Source of the DNA: Arthrobacter oryzae
GTDB taxonomy: Bacteria; Actinomycetota; Actinomycetes; Actinomycetales; Micrococcaceae
Length of the DNA stretch: 64,000 nt
Direction of reading: 5' to 3'
Assembly (NCBI RefSeq): GCF_003634095.1
Contig: NZ_RBIR01000005.1
Coordinates: 62,001 to 126,000 of the forward strand
The position numbers and the translations under genes are program-made. The notes under the pieces were generated by a model. It did not search any database and was not told where the DNA came from. It worked only from the letters and a program-made list of their open reading frames with translations. Positions 44,851 to 53,020 of this stretch are shown one piece after another. Each line of letters starts with the position of its first letter. Position 1 is the stretch's first letter.

Positions 44851-45891
44851 CTACAGCAGTCCTGCCTGGGTCATCAGCTCGGTGACCTTGGCGGAATTGA
44901 GCTTGGCCGGATCCACGGTGGGTGCCTGCAGCTCCGCGAGCGGAACCAGCTTGTCATTGGACGGCACGCCGGAGCCGACGGCGTATTCGAAGGAGGTGCC
45001 CTTCTGGAGCACTTCCTGGCCCTTCTTCCCGGTGATGAACTTCAGGAAGGCTTGGGCCGCCGCGGCGTTCTTCGAGGACTTCAGCACGCCGCCGCCGGAG
45101 ATGGAGACGAAGGCGCCCGGGTCGTGGTTCTTGAAGTAGAACGGCGTGACGTTGTTGGAGTTCTCGCCGGTCTTGGCCTGGTCGCCGTAGTAGTAGTAGT
45201 GGTAGATGAGGGCGGAGTCCACTTCGCCGGCGTTGACGGCCTTCATGGCCGTGCTGTTGCCCTTGTAGGCCTTGGAGTTCTCCTTCATGCCCTTGAGCCA
45301 TTCCTGGGTGGCGGCCTCGCCCTTGAGCTCCAGCAGGGCCGAAACGATCGCCTGGAAGTCGGCGCCCGACGGCGATGCGGCCCACTTGCCCTTCCACTCG
45401 GGCTTGGCCAGATCCAGCATGGACTTGGGCAGCTGGTCCGCGCTCAGCTTTTTCTTGTCATAGACCAGCACGGTGGAACGGGCCGCGATGCCGGTCCACT
45501 TGTTAGTGGACGGGCGGAATTCGGCGGGCACCTGGTCCACGGTGGCCTTGTCCACATCCGCGAAGAGGCCGGCGTTTTCCACCTGGGCCATTGCGGGGGA
45601 GTTCTCGGTGAGGAAGACGTCCGCCGGCGAGGCCTGGCCTTCCTGGACGATCTGGTTGGACATTTCGGTGTCGTCGCCCTGGCGCAGGGTGACCTTGATG
45701 CCGGTCTCCGCGGTGAAGGCGTCCACCCACTCCTTGGTCAGGGATTCGTGCTGGGCGTTATAGACCGTGATCTCGCCGGAGGCTGCGCCGCTGCCGGCCT
45801 GGGAGGTTGAACCGGAGCCGCAGGCCGCCAGGCCGAGGGCGGCAGTGGCGGCCAGGGCAATGCCCGCCAGTGCGTTGGTGCGGATCTTCAT
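44851..45891 (-). CDS. Fe(III) ABC transporter substrate-binding lipoprotein (FbpA/FutA type)
   Basis: A 346-residue exported lipoprotein. The signal peptide ends with the lipobox LGLAAC near residue 24, followed by a Gly/Ser linker. The mature protein starts EITVYNAQHESLTKEWVDAF and contains QGDDTEMSNQIVQEG, DVFLTENSPAMAQVE, IYHYYYYGDQ (the tyrosine cluster that binds Fe(III) in this family) and GVPSNDKLVPL. It captures ferric iron at the cell surface and delivers it to the permease encoded 5 nt downstream. The iron-box promoter lies 85 bp upstream. Confidence 0.92.
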   Translation of the reverse strand: MKIRTNALAGIALAATAALGLAACGSGSTSQAGSGAASGEITVYNAQHESLTKEWVDAFTAETGIKVTLRQGDDTEMSNQIVQEGQASPADVFLTENSPAMAQVENAGLFADVDKATVDQVPAEFRPSTNKWTGIAARSTVLVYDKKKLSADQLPKSMLDLAKPEWKGKWAASPSGADFQAIVSALLELKGEAATQEWLKGMKENSKAYKGNSTAMKAVNAGEVDSALIYHYYYYGDQAKTGENSNNVTPFYFKNHDPGAFVSISGGGVLKSSKNAAAAQAFLKFITGKKGQEVLQKGTSFEYAVGSGVPSNDKLVPLAELQAPTVDPAKLNSAKVTELMTQAGLL

Positions 45892-45972
45892 GGGGCTACT
45901 TTCTGCAAGGAAGTCGTCGTAGGTGCCCTGACCCCCGTGAGCGGGGAAGTTAGGGCATGCTCACTAACAAAG

Positions 45973-46002
45973 ACTGTAGGTTAGCCAAACCTAAGCAACC
46001 AA
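45973..46002 (-). promoter_or_regulatory. DtxR/IdeR iron box over the iron-importer promoter
   Basis: The 19-bp element at 45976-45994 (GTAGGTTAGCCAAACCTAA) differs from the DtxR/IdeR consensus palindrome TTAGGTTAGGCTAACCTAA at only a few positions. On the minus strand TTGGTT (45997-46002) and TACAGT (45973-45978), 18 nt apart, are plausible -35 and -10 boxes, and the box overlaps the spacer and the -10. Iron-loaded regulator should block the operon. Confidence 0.8.
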
Positions 46003-46082
46003 CCTGAGCGGGCGTTAAGTGATCAGGATCACATGAATTACGAAACTATTGCGTGACGTAATTAAGGCGGGATTGAAGAGCG

Positions 46083-47276
46083 TTACGGGGCGGGCGCCGC
46101 AGCGATCGCCGCGGCCGCTTCCAGCACCATCCAGGCCTGAAGCTGCGTGGAGAGCTCGACGGCGGCTCCCTCCGGATAGCTGCGGCGCGCCGGCAGTTCC
46201 GTGCGGTCCGAGAAGACCAGGTGGCTGCCCCGGCGGGCGAGCCGGTCCTGCGGCGGGAGGATCCGCCGGCCTTCCCAGAGGGCCTCGGCCGTGTTGTTCA
46301 CGAGCGTCGCCGCCGTGGTCCGGGTCTCGGCCGGCAGCCGTTCGTCGAGGGCGGCCAGGGCGAGGTAGCGGACCAGGATCCCGGTGAAGAGACCGCCGTC
46401 GCCCGTCCCCTCGCAGCGCAACACGGCGGCGGTGCGCCCCAGCAGCGGTGCCGGCTGGGTAAGGGTGTGCGCCACGGCCTCCACCAGCGAGGCCGCCCGC
46501 GCCAGGTTCGCCTCGCCGCCGAGCTCCAGCAGGGCGCCGAGGACCGGTCCCTGGTTGTAGGTGTAGATGGTCTCTTCCAACAGAACGTCGCCCGTGCCGG
46601 TAATCCGCAGGCCGTCCCGGTACAGGCCCTGGACCGGTTCGTACAGGCGTGCATCCAGCCAGTCGAGCAGCGCCTGCGCCTTGGCCGGGTTCCCTGTCCG
46701 TGCGTAGTAGAGGGCCACCGGTGCCGTGGCAGGCGTGTTCTTGAAATCGCGCTTGGTGCTCCAGAACGTGCCGCCGCCGAGGTCGTCCGTGGAGGCGGAG
46801 TCGAACTGCAGTGAAAGGCTCTGCAGGACCTTGGCGTTGCGCTCGCGGCCGGCGGTTTTGCGGGTGTCCTCGGCGAGCTTGTCCAACCGGAGCGTGGCCA
46901 GGGCCAGCCAGGCCATGTCGTCGTAGTAGTTGTTGACCACGGTGAGGAAGTTCCGCAGCCGGATGCCCGTGACGAGGCGGGAGGCGAGCCGGCCGGCGCT
47001 GGGCCGGTTCACGCCGTCGAACTTGGTCCCCGGACGCCCCGGCGACCCCAGTTCCCGGCGGCCGGCGTCCACGAGGCAGTCCAGATAGTGCGCCTGCCAC
47101 CAGTAGTGCCAGGGCCGGGACAAGTTTTTCAGCCGGCCGGAGGGCCGCAGGATAGCCCCGATGTGGGTCCCCGGCAGGAAGAACAGCCGCTGACCGAAAA
47201 GCCTGGTTACCGAGCGGGCAGCTTCGTCCGCACGAAAGGACCAGTTGGGGGCGGCGGAGGCGTCTGCTCGGTTCAT
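46083..47276 (-). CDS. Glycoside hydrolase family 76-like protein
   Basis: A 397-residue protein with an (alpha/alpha)6-barrel layout. The pair of adjacent aspartates typical of GH76 endo-alpha-1,6-mannanases appears in VVNNYYDDMAWLALA (residues 114-128). Other family-like segments are WHYWWQAHYLDCLVDAG, GTFWSTKRDFKNTPATAPVALYYARTG and ETIYTYNQGPVLGALLELGG. There is no signal peptide, so an intracellular role is likely, unlike secreted mannanases. The start ATG 47276 sits just before MNRADASAAPNWSFRADEAARS. It is divergent from the SDR operon and not coupled to the iron genes. Confidence 0.8.
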   Translation of the reverse strand: MNRADASAAPNWSFRADEAARSVTRLFGQRLFFLPGTHIGAILRPSGRLKNLSRPWHYWWQAHYLDCLVDAGRRELGSPGRPGTKFDGVNRPSAGRLASRLVTGIRLRNFLTVVNNYYDDMAWLALATLRLDKLAEDTRKTAGRERNAKVLQSLSLQFDSASTDDLGGGTFWSTKRDFKNTPATAPVALYYARTGNPAKAQALLDWLDARLYEPVQGLYRDGLRITGTGDVLLEETIYTYNQGPVLGALLELGGEANLARAASLVEAVAHTLTQPAPLLGRTAAVLRCEGTGDGGLFTGILVRYLALAALDERLPAETRTTAATLVNNTAEALWEGRRILPPQDRLARRGSHLVFSDRTELPARRSYPEGAAVELSTQLQAWMVLEAAAAIAAAPAP

Positions 47277-47428
47277 GGCTCAAGCCTAATCGCGGGGATG
47301 TTCCGATGCCGATCGTGACGGCGGCCGGCAAACGTGCCGGGCAAGCGCGCTCGGGCCCGGTGCGGGCGTCGCGGGGGCGACGGCGGGGTTCTGGTGCGGG
47401 CAAAGGTGCGGAATGCCCGGATTCCAGT

Positions 47429-47450
47429 TAACATTCACTAACTAACGTTC
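47429..47450. promoter_or_regulatory. AT-rich candidate operator upstream of the SDR/acyl-CoA dehydrogenase genes
   Basis: A TA-rich stretch with GTTAAC and repeated CTAACTAAC/AACGTT stands out in otherwise GC-rich DNA about 80 bp before the SDR start. It could be a promoter or a TetR-type site; no clear palindrome supports a specific regulator. Confidence 0.25.
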
Positions 47451-47526
47451 CCTGCGGGGCGCTGCTGCAGCGCCGCCCGCGTCGAGGCTTCACGGCCGGG
47501 GTTCAGTTCCACATCAAGGAGGATGT

Positions 47527-48360
47527 ATGGACGTCTTGGGTACTGTCGCGCTGATTACGGGCGGGGCCTCGGGCCTCGGAGCTGCTACGGCCCGGCGGTT
47601 GTTCGACGCCGGTGCATCGGTGGTGCTCGTGGACCTGCCGGGGTCCGCCGGAGATGCCTTTGCCGCGGAACTGAACGCGTCCGCCGGCGCGGCCGAGGGC
47701 GCCGCCTCTGGCGGGGCTGCGGCCGGAGGCGGCCGCCGCGCCGTCTTTGTCCCCGCCGACGTCACCGACGAGGCGCAGGTGCAGGCCGCCGTCGACGCCG
47801 CCTCCGCACTGGGACCGCTGCGGATCCTGGTGAACTGCGCGGGAATCGCCACCCCCGGCAAGGTCCTGGGCCGCGACGGCGTGCTGCCCCTCGATGCCTT
47901 CAGCCGCGTCATCCAGGTCAACCTGGTAGGCACCTTCAACGTGATCCGCCTCGCCGCGGCCGCGATGGCCGCCACCGAGCCCGCCAGCACGGAGCTCGGC
48001 GGTCCCGAGCGGGGCGTCATCATCAACACCGCCTCCGTGGCCGCGTTTGACGGCCAGATCGGCCAGCCCGCCTACGCCGCCTCCAAGGGGGCCGTGGCCG
48101 CGATGACGCTGCCGATCGCCCGCGAACTGGCGCGTTCGCTGATCCGGGTGGTCACCATCGCCCCGGGAATCTTCGAGACCCCCATGATGGCCGGGCTCCC
48201 GCAGGAGGCACAGGATTCCCTGGGCCGGCAGGTGCCGCATCCCTCGCGGCTGGGCCGCCCCGCCGAATACGCCAACCTCGCGGCGCACATTGTGGAAAAC
48301 GCCATGCTCAACGGCGAGACCATCCGCCTCGACGGCGCCATCCGCATGAGCCCGAAATGA
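47527..48360 (+). CDS. SDR dehydrogenase, 3-hydroxyacyl-CoA dehydrogenase type 2-like
   Basis: A 277-residue short-chain dehydrogenase. NAD-binding [11 protein letters not shown] is at residues 12-22, LVNCAGIA at 101-108, and the catalytic triad is S170, Y183 and K187 ([23 protein letters not shown]). The C-terminal part [16 protein letters not shown] and [21 protein letters not shown] is typical of HSD17B10-like 3-hydroxyacyl-CoA dehydrogenases. A Gly/Ala-rich insertion at about residues 51-70 ([19 protein letters not shown]) is unusual. It overlaps the acyl-CoA dehydrogenase gene by ATGA, suggesting two steps of one beta-oxidation-like pathway. Confidence 0.88.
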   Translation: MDVLGTVALITGGASGLGAATARRLFDAGASVVLVDLPGSAGDAFAAELNASAGAAEGAASGGAAAGGGRRAVFVPADVTDEAQVQAAVDAASALGPLRILVNCAGIATPGKVLGRDGVLPLDAFSRVIQVNLVGTFNVIRLAAAAMAATEPASTELGGPERGVIINTASVAAFDGQIGQPAYAASKGAVAAMTLPIARELARSLIRVVTIAPGIFETPMMAGLPQEAQDSLGRQVPHPSRLGRPAEYANLAAHIVENAMLNGETIRLDGAIRMSPK

Positions 48361-49556
48361 CCGACGCTCCCTCTGTGGCGGGGCTCCCCGCGGCGGACTT
48401 CTTCGACTTCGAAGCCCTGCTCAGTGCACCGGAGCAGGCGAAACTTGCGCAGCTGCGGGAGTTCCTGGCCGCCGAGGTCGCCCCGTACGCCACGGACTGG
48501 TGGAACAAGGCCGAGTTCCCCGCCCACATTCTGCCCAAGCTGGCCGCACTGGAGCTCAGCGCGCCCGCCCAGCGCGGCTACAGCCACCTGTTCGCCGGGA
48601 TCGTCATCGCAGAGATGACCCGGGTGGACACATCGCTCGCGACCTTCTTCCTGGTCCACCACGACCTTTTCGTGGAATCGCTCTACGGCTTCGGCTCCGA
48701 GGACCAGAAAGCGCGCCTGCTCGACGACGCGGCCAACCTGCGCACCACCGGGGCCTTCGCCCTCACCGAGCCGGAACACGGCTCGGACGTCGCCGGCGGC
48801 ATGGAAACCCGGGCCCGGCGGATCCAGGGCGGCGCGGCCGACGGCGGCGATGCCTGGGTGCTCAACGGCGCCAAACGCTGGATCGGCAACGGGACGTTCT
48901 GCGACTACCTGCTGGTCTGGGCCAGGGACGAGGCCGACGGCGGAATCCGCGGCTTCATCGTCGACGCCACCTTGCCCGGCGTGCACCGAAGCAGGATCGA
49001 GAACAAGATTGCGCTGCGCACGGTGCAGAACGCGGACATCGTCTTCACCGACGTCCGTGTGGCCGAGGCGGACCGCTTCGCCGGCATCAGCAGCTTCGAG
49101 GACACCAACGAGCTCCTGCGGGGCTCCCGGATCATGGTGGCCTGGCAGGGCGTGGGGCAGCAGCTTGCGGCGTTCGACGTCGCCCGGCAGTACGCCGTCG
49201 AGCGCCAGCAGTTCGGCCGCCCGCTCGCGAAGTTTCAGCTGGTCCAGCAGCAGCTGGTGACCATGCTCGGCAACGCCGTGGCGAGCATGGGCATGATGGT
49301 CCGGATCGCGCAGCTGCAGGAGCAGGGCGCCGCCGACATGCCGCAGGTGGCGCTCGCAAAGTCCTATGTCAGCGCCCGGATGCGCGAAACCGTGGCGATG
49401 GGCCGGTCCCTGCTGGGCGGCAACGGGATCGTCACGGACTACCGGATGGCTAAGATCTTCTCCGACGCCGAGGCGATCTACACCTACGAGGGCTCCTTCG
49501 AGATCAACACGCTGATTGCCGGGCGCGCCGTCACAGGCGTGTCCGCGATCGTCTAG
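48357..49556 (+). CDS. Acyl-CoA dehydrogenase (glutaryl-CoA dehydrogenase-like branch)
   Basis: A 399-residue FAD enzyme. Visible: [20 protein letters not shown] (FAD-contact block), [94 protein letters not shown], where the E of YEGSFEIN is in the position of the catalytic base of the glutaryl-CoA/short-branched group. It oxidises an acyl-CoA with electrons to ETF. It is the second gene of the two-gene operon with the SDR (ATGA overlap) and probably precedes it in the pathway. The acyl substrate is unknown. Confidence 0.9.
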   Translation: MTDAPSVAGLPAADFFDFEALLSAPEQAKLAQLREFLAAEVAPYATDWWNKAEFPAHILPKLAALELSAPAQRGYSHLFAGIVIAEMTRVDTSLATFFLVHHDLFVESLYGFGSEDQKARLLDDAANLRTTGAFALTEPEHGSDVAGGMETRARRIQGGAADGGDAWVLNGAKRWIGNGTFCDYLLVWARDEADGGIRGFIVDATLPGVHRSRIENKIALRTVQNADIVFTDVRVAEADRFAGISSFEDTNELLRGSRIMVAWQGVGQQLAAFDVARQYAVERQQFGRPLAKFQLVQQQLVTMLGNAVASMGMMVRIAQLQEQGAADMPQVALAKSYVSARMRETVAMGRSLLGGNGIVTDYRMAKIFSDAEAIYTYEGSFEINTLIAGRAVTGVSAIV

Positions 49557-49563
49557 GCGACCG

Positions 49564-50436
49564 TTAGAAAACCCCTGGCTCCTTCTCGCCGGCCTCGATC
49601 CGGTAGTCGAGGCTGTTGTTCTTCACCGGCATGGGGCAGGTGCCGTACGGGGTGAAGGCGCTGGGGTAGTTGATGGCCCGGTTGAAATCCAGGATCACCG
49701 TGCGGTTTCCGGCAGCATCGACCCGTGGCCGGGCGGTGGAGACCTTGCGCCACTCGTCGGTACTTTCCCCGTTGGTCTCATCGTGGAACGTCACGGTCAG
49801 GGCGCCGAGCTTCTCCTCCTCGGCCTGCAGGCGGAACTCGTGGTCAGAGCCCGGAAGGCGGAAGACGAGCTCGCCGACCGAGCGGTGGACGCCGTCCACG
49901 AGCGGGTTGGCCGTGCCGATCGGCACGTCCACGGGCTCGGCAAAGGGCAGGAAGCGGGCCTCGACCACCAGGTCCGGGCGGAAGTCGAAGGTGGGCACGC
50001 CGTCGAACCCGGTGAAGACCGGTGACCGGGCGTCCCGGGTGCGGATGGCGTACTTGCCCGCCCGCATGGCGAGCTCCACCACCACCTGGCGGCCGTCGTC
50101 GCCGCCGTACTGCACCCACATCAGGGATTCCTCGTCGGCGAGCACGGCGCCGAGAGTCCCGTCCACGGGTTCTCCGGTTTCCACGAGGGTCAGGCCGTCG
50201 GATGCCGCCGCGGTGAGGAACGCCGCCGTGCCGTCGGTGGACCAGAGTCCCGGGGCGAGCTCAACGCCCGCCGGCCGGTCCTCCAGCCACTGGAAGGAGG
50301 TCAGCGTCAGCCAGCCGTGATCGCTGGCCAGGGCCGTATTGCGGCTGTTCCGGAAACGCTGCCAGCGGGCCAGCTGCGGGTCCGTCACCGAATGAGTTGC
50401 GGGGCTCGATCCGGTCCCGGATTCAGGAGCGGTCAT
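49564..50436 (-). CDS. DUF1684 family protein
   Basis: A 290-residue protein of the DUF1684 family. Motifs seen: WQRFRNSRNTALASDHGWLTLTSFQWLED at the N terminus, AMRAGKYAIRTRDARSPVFTGFDGVPTFDF, and the strongly conserved C-terminal block VILDFNRAINYPSAFTPYGTCPMPVKNNSLDYRIEAGE. ATG 50436 has GGAGG 7 nt upstream; an earlier ATG at 50448 is less likely. The function of DUF1684 proteins is not established. It lies 80 bp downstream of a TetR gene on the same strand and could share its transcript. Confidence 0.85.
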   Translation of the reverse strand: MTAPESGTGSSPATHSVTDPQLARWQRFRNSRNTALASDHGWLTLTSFQWLEDRPAGVELAPGLWSTDGTAAFLTAAASDGLTLVETGEPVDGTLGAVLADEESLMWVQYGGDDGRQVVVELAMRAGKYAIRTRDARSPVFTGFDGVPTFDFRPDLVVEARFLPFAEPVDVPIGTANPLVDGVHRSVGELVFRLPGSDHEFRLQAEEEKLGALTVTFHDETNGESTDEWRKVSTARPRVDAAGNRTVILDFNRAINYPSAFTPYGTCPMPVKNNSLDYRIEAGEKEPGVF

Positions 50437-50515
50437 GGGCACCTCCAAGGGGTATCAGATCAACTGGCTCGTGGCTGGGACCGTTTTGAGCGCTCAAAAC
50501 GGTCCCTGCGGCGGG

Positions 50516-51136
50516 TCAGTTGGGGGCGGGCGGGGTTCCGAGGCTGATGTTCACCAGTTGGGCTGCCGTGGCGCCGGCCGCGGCAGCTGTGTCCGGGTCA
50601 CCGTCCAGGACCCCGCTGGCCAGGCCGCCGTCGAGCAGCAGGGTCAGGCTGCGGGCGAGCTGATCCGGGTCCGGCGCGCCGGCGCGGGCGGCGAGGTCCC
50701 GGATCCAGGCGCGGATCTGCTGTTTGTGGGCCACGGTCCGGTCGTGGACCCGGGTGCCTGCGGCCGACTCGGCGGCGGCGTTGATGAAGGCGCAGCCGCG
50801 GTACCCGTCGCGCCGGCAGGCGGTGGTCAGGGCATCGAACAGGCCCACGAGCTGCGCGGCGGGGTCTTCGCCGGCTGCCTCGGCGGCGTCGTGCAGCTGC
50901 CCGGACCAGACGCCGTCGACCTTTTCCAGGTACGCCAGGATGAGGTCGTCCTTGGCCGGAAAGTACTTGTAGAAGGTGGCCTTCGCGACGCCGGACTCGG
51001 CGATGATGGTGTCGATTCCGGCGGCACGGAAGCCGTGCGCGTAAAAGAGCCGGAAAGCCGTAGCCAGGATCTTCTCCTTGGCGTGCCCGGCAGGGGTGCG
51101 GACAGCCGGCGGTGCGGTGGCTGCTGGCAAAGTCAT
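50516..51136 (-). CDS. TetR family transcriptional regulator (1)
   Basis: A 206-residue regulator with helix-turn-helix AKEKILATAFRLFYAHGFRAAGIDTIIAESGVAKATFYKYFPAKDDLILAYLEKV. The ligand domain contains GYRGCAFINAAAESAAG, typical of AcrR-like regulators of redox enzymes. ATG 51136 was chosen over an upstream in-frame start because it is 14 nt from the operator-like palindrome at 51150 and the upstream segment would cross it. The same palindrome motif recurs twice before the NADP-type oxidoreductase at 53021, so this protein probably represses both itself and that gene. Confidence 0.88.
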   Translation of the reverse strand: MTLPAATAPPAVRTPAGHAKEKILATAFRLFYAHGFRAAGIDTIIAESGVAKATFYKYFPAKDDLILAYLEKVDGVWSGQLHDAAEAAGEDPAAQLVGLFDALTTACRRDGYRGCAFINAAAESAAGTRVHDRTVAHKQQIRAWIRDLAARAGAPDPDQLARSLTLLLDGGLASGVLDGDPDTAAAAGATAAQLVNISLGTPPAPN

Positions 51137-51149
51137 GACACCATCGTAC

Positions 51150-51166
51150 ACAGACAAGTCTGTCTA
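51150..51166. promoter_or_regulatory. TetR operator-like palindrome (site A)
   Basis: ACAGAC-AA-GTCTGT (51150-51163) is a perfect palindrome directly upstream of tetR 1; written as AGAC-N6-GTCT (51152-51165) it matches sites B and C at 52945 and 52979. A TACGAT -10 on the minus strand lies immediately downstream, so binding should give autoregulation. Confidence 0.65.
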
Positions 51167-51251
51167 TGTCGGGCATGTGGCATTCGGGCCGCGGTCAGGA
51201 CCCCCGCGCCCCGGCCCGCAGGGGGCACGGGCGCGGGGTCACGCCGGGCGG

Positions 51252-51842
51252 TTACGGTCGTGCGGCCAGGCCCTGCGCGAGCAGCCGCCAGACCTCCCGC
51301 AGCTCGGAGCCGATGGCCGGATCCGCCCATTCCGCGGCATGCAGCGGGTGATGGAACCGTGCGGTCGCGTGCAGGACGGCCAGGCCCGCCGTCGAGGGAT
51401 CCTCGACGGCGAACTCGCCGGTGCCGACGCCGTCGGCGATGATCTCAGTGAGTTGCGCGGCCAGACGGGCGACGTGGGCATCGACCACTTCCCTCGCCTC
51501 GGCGGTCAGCTGGCTGAAGGTGGCAAACAGCTCGGGATCGCTCAGTGCCATGCCCTGTTTGATGGCCGCGAGGCGTTCCAGCCAGCGGAGGAGGCGCTCG
51601 GCGGCCGGGCCCTCCGTGTCCCGGGCCGGATCCAGCGGGCCGGCGAGGCGGTCCAGCCAGCGCCGGGCCACCGCGTCCCGGAGCGCCACCTTTGTGGGGA
51701 AGTGGCGGTACACGCTGCCGTGGCTGACGCCGAGGGCTTTCGCGACGTCCACCACGGTGGCCTTGGCGGGCCCGAACCGCCGCAGCACGTCCTCGGCGGC
51801 GTCGAGGATGCGCTCCTCCGTCAGGACGGCGGCAGGGGTCAT
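51252..51842 (-). CDS. TetR family transcriptional regulator (2)
   Basis: A 196-residue regulator: RILDAAEDVLRRFGPAKATVVDVAKALGVSHGSVYRHFPTKVALRDAVARRWLDRL is the DNA-binding domain, and the C-terminal domain resembles the TetR_C group with LSDPELFATFSQLTAEAREVVDAHVARLAAQL. Its ATG overlaps the stop of the aldo/keto reductase gene by 4 nt (ATGA), so both are on one transcript. The twin TCAGCTGA sites at the promoter of that transcript are the most likely target, which would make this an autoregulated local repressor. Confidence 0.88.
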   Translation of the reverse strand: MTPAAVLTEERILDAAEDVLRRFGPAKATVVDVAKALGVSHGSVYRHFPTKVALRDAVARRWLDRLAGPLDPARDTEGPAAERLLRWLERLAAIKQGMALSDPELFATFSQLTAEAREVVDAHVARLAAQLTEIIADGVGTGEFAVEDPSTAGLAVLHATARFHHPLHAAEWADPAIGSELREVWRLLAQGLAARP

Positions 51843-52855
51843 CGGCGTTCGCTGTCGAGCATCGCCATCTGGCCGGCGTCGTAGCGCGTGCCTGCGGCGG
51901 CCCCGGCAGGGACGGCGGACTCGATCTCCGCAAGGTCCTCAGCGGTGAGAACCACGCCGGCTGCTCCCAGCGATTCGGTGAGCCGCTCGCGGCGGCGGGC
52001 GCCCACAAGGGGGACGATGTCCTCGCCCCGGGACAGGACCCAGGCAATGGCGAGCTGCGCGACGGTCGCGCCCTTACGGTCCGCGATACCCCGCAGCCGT
52101 TCGACAAGTTCGAGGTTGCGCTGCAGGTTCTCGCCGGAGAAGCGGGGCAGGTAGGCCCGGAAGTCCCGCCGGTTCCCGGTCCCGGCCGCGGGCCAGTGAC
52201 CGGACACCAGGCCCCGGGACAGCACCCCGTACGCGGTGATGCCGATGCCGAGCTCGCGGGCCGTCGGCAGGATTTCCTCCTCGATGCCCCGGGACACCAC
52301 GGAGTATTCGATCTGGAGGTCGGAGACCGGATGGACGGCGTTGGCGCGGCGCAGGGTGTCGGCGCCGACCTCGGAGAGGCCGATGTGCCTGATGAGACCC
52401 TGCTGCACGAGCTCGGCCAGTGCGCCCATGGTTTCTTCCACCGGGACGGCAGGGTCCAGGCGGGCGGGCCGGTAGATATCGACGTAGTCCGTGCCCAGGC
52501 GCCGCAGGCTATAGGCCAGGAAGTTCTTGATGGCGGCGGGCCGCGTATCCACGCCGTTCCAGCCTCCCCGGGCGTCGCGCAGGACGCCGAACTTCACGCT
52601 GATCTGGGCGTTCTCGCGCCGGCGGCCCCGGATCGCGTCGCGCAGCAGCATCTCGTTGTGGCCCATGCCGTAGAAGTCGCCGGTGTCCAGCAGGGTCACG
52701 CCGGCGTCGAGGGCGGCCTGGATGGTGGCGATACTCTCGGCGTCGTCGGCCGGACCGTAAAGATCGGACATGCCCATCAGGCCGAGGCCGATGGGGGCGG
52801 CGCTGGGGCCCGTGGAGCCCAGTGTGCGGGTGGTGCCAAGGGTGGAAGTAGTCAT
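51839..52855 (-). CDS. Aldo/keto reductase
   Basis: A 338-residue NADPH-dependent reductase. Seen: GLGLMGMSDLYGPADDAE, TLLDTGDFYGMGHNEMLLRDAI (catalytic D and Y), SLRRLGTDYVDIYRPARLDPAVP (R in place of the usual active-site H in YVDLYQxH, as in some family members), IEYSVVSRGIEEEILPTARELGIGITAYGVLSRGLVSG, and the cofactor block AWVLSRGEDIVPLVGARRRERL. ATG 52855 is favoured over an upstream TTG: it coincides with the predicted transcription start, so the mRNA is probably leaderless. Co-transcribed with tetR 2. Confidence 0.85.
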   Translation of the reverse strand: MTTSTLGTTRTLGSTGPSAAPIGLGLMGMSDLYGPADDAESIATIQAALDAGVTLLDTGDFYGMGHNEMLLRDAIRGRRRENAQISVKFGVLRDARGGWNGVDTRPAAIKNFLAYSLRRLGTDYVDIYRPARLDPAVPVEETMGALAELVQQGLIRHIGLSEVGADTLRRANAVHPVSDLQIEYSVVSRGIEEEILPTARELGIGITAYGVLSRGLVSGHWPAAGTGNRRDFRAYLPRFSGENLQRNLELVERLRGIADRKGATVAQLAIAWVLSRGEDIVPLVGARRRERLTESLGAAGVVLTAEDLAEIESAVPAGAAAGTRYDAGQMAMLDSERR

Positions 52856-52861
52856 GAAAAG

Positions 52862-52906
52862 ACTGTACGACAATCAGCTGACAGATTTCAAACTTTGTCA
52901 GCTGAT
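52862..52906 (-). promoter_or_regulatory. Promoter and twin TCAGCTGA operator of the aldo/keto reductase operon
   Basis: On the minus strand TTGAAA (52886-52891) and TACAGT (52862-52867) are 18 nt apart; initiation would fall at about 52855, the ATG itself. Two identical palindromic octamers TCAGCTGA (52874-52881 and 52898-52905) lie 24 bp apart and sit on either side of the -35; extended arms form an exact 11-bp inverted repeat with a 12-nt spacer. Confidence 0.65.
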
Positions 52907-52937
52907 CGCCCGCCGCGCGGATGGGCGGGGATTCCTG

Positions 52938-52995
52938 TTGCCGTAGACAGGTCTGTCTGATAGCGTCATGCCAACACGTAGACGAACCTGTCTAC
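52938..52995 (+). promoter_or_regulatory. Promoter with TetR sites B and C for the 53021 gene
   Basis: TTGCCG (52938-52943) and TAGCGT (52961-52966) are 17 nt apart, and site B (AGACAG-GT-CTGTCT, 52945-52958) fills the spacer. Site C (GTAGAC-N6-GTCTAC, 52978-52995) lies just after the expected start point near 52973. Both share AGAC-N6-GTCT with site A at 51150, the tetR 1 promoter. Confidence 0.65.
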
Positions 52996-53020
52996 TCCGC
53001 AGATTTGGAATGAGGACACC

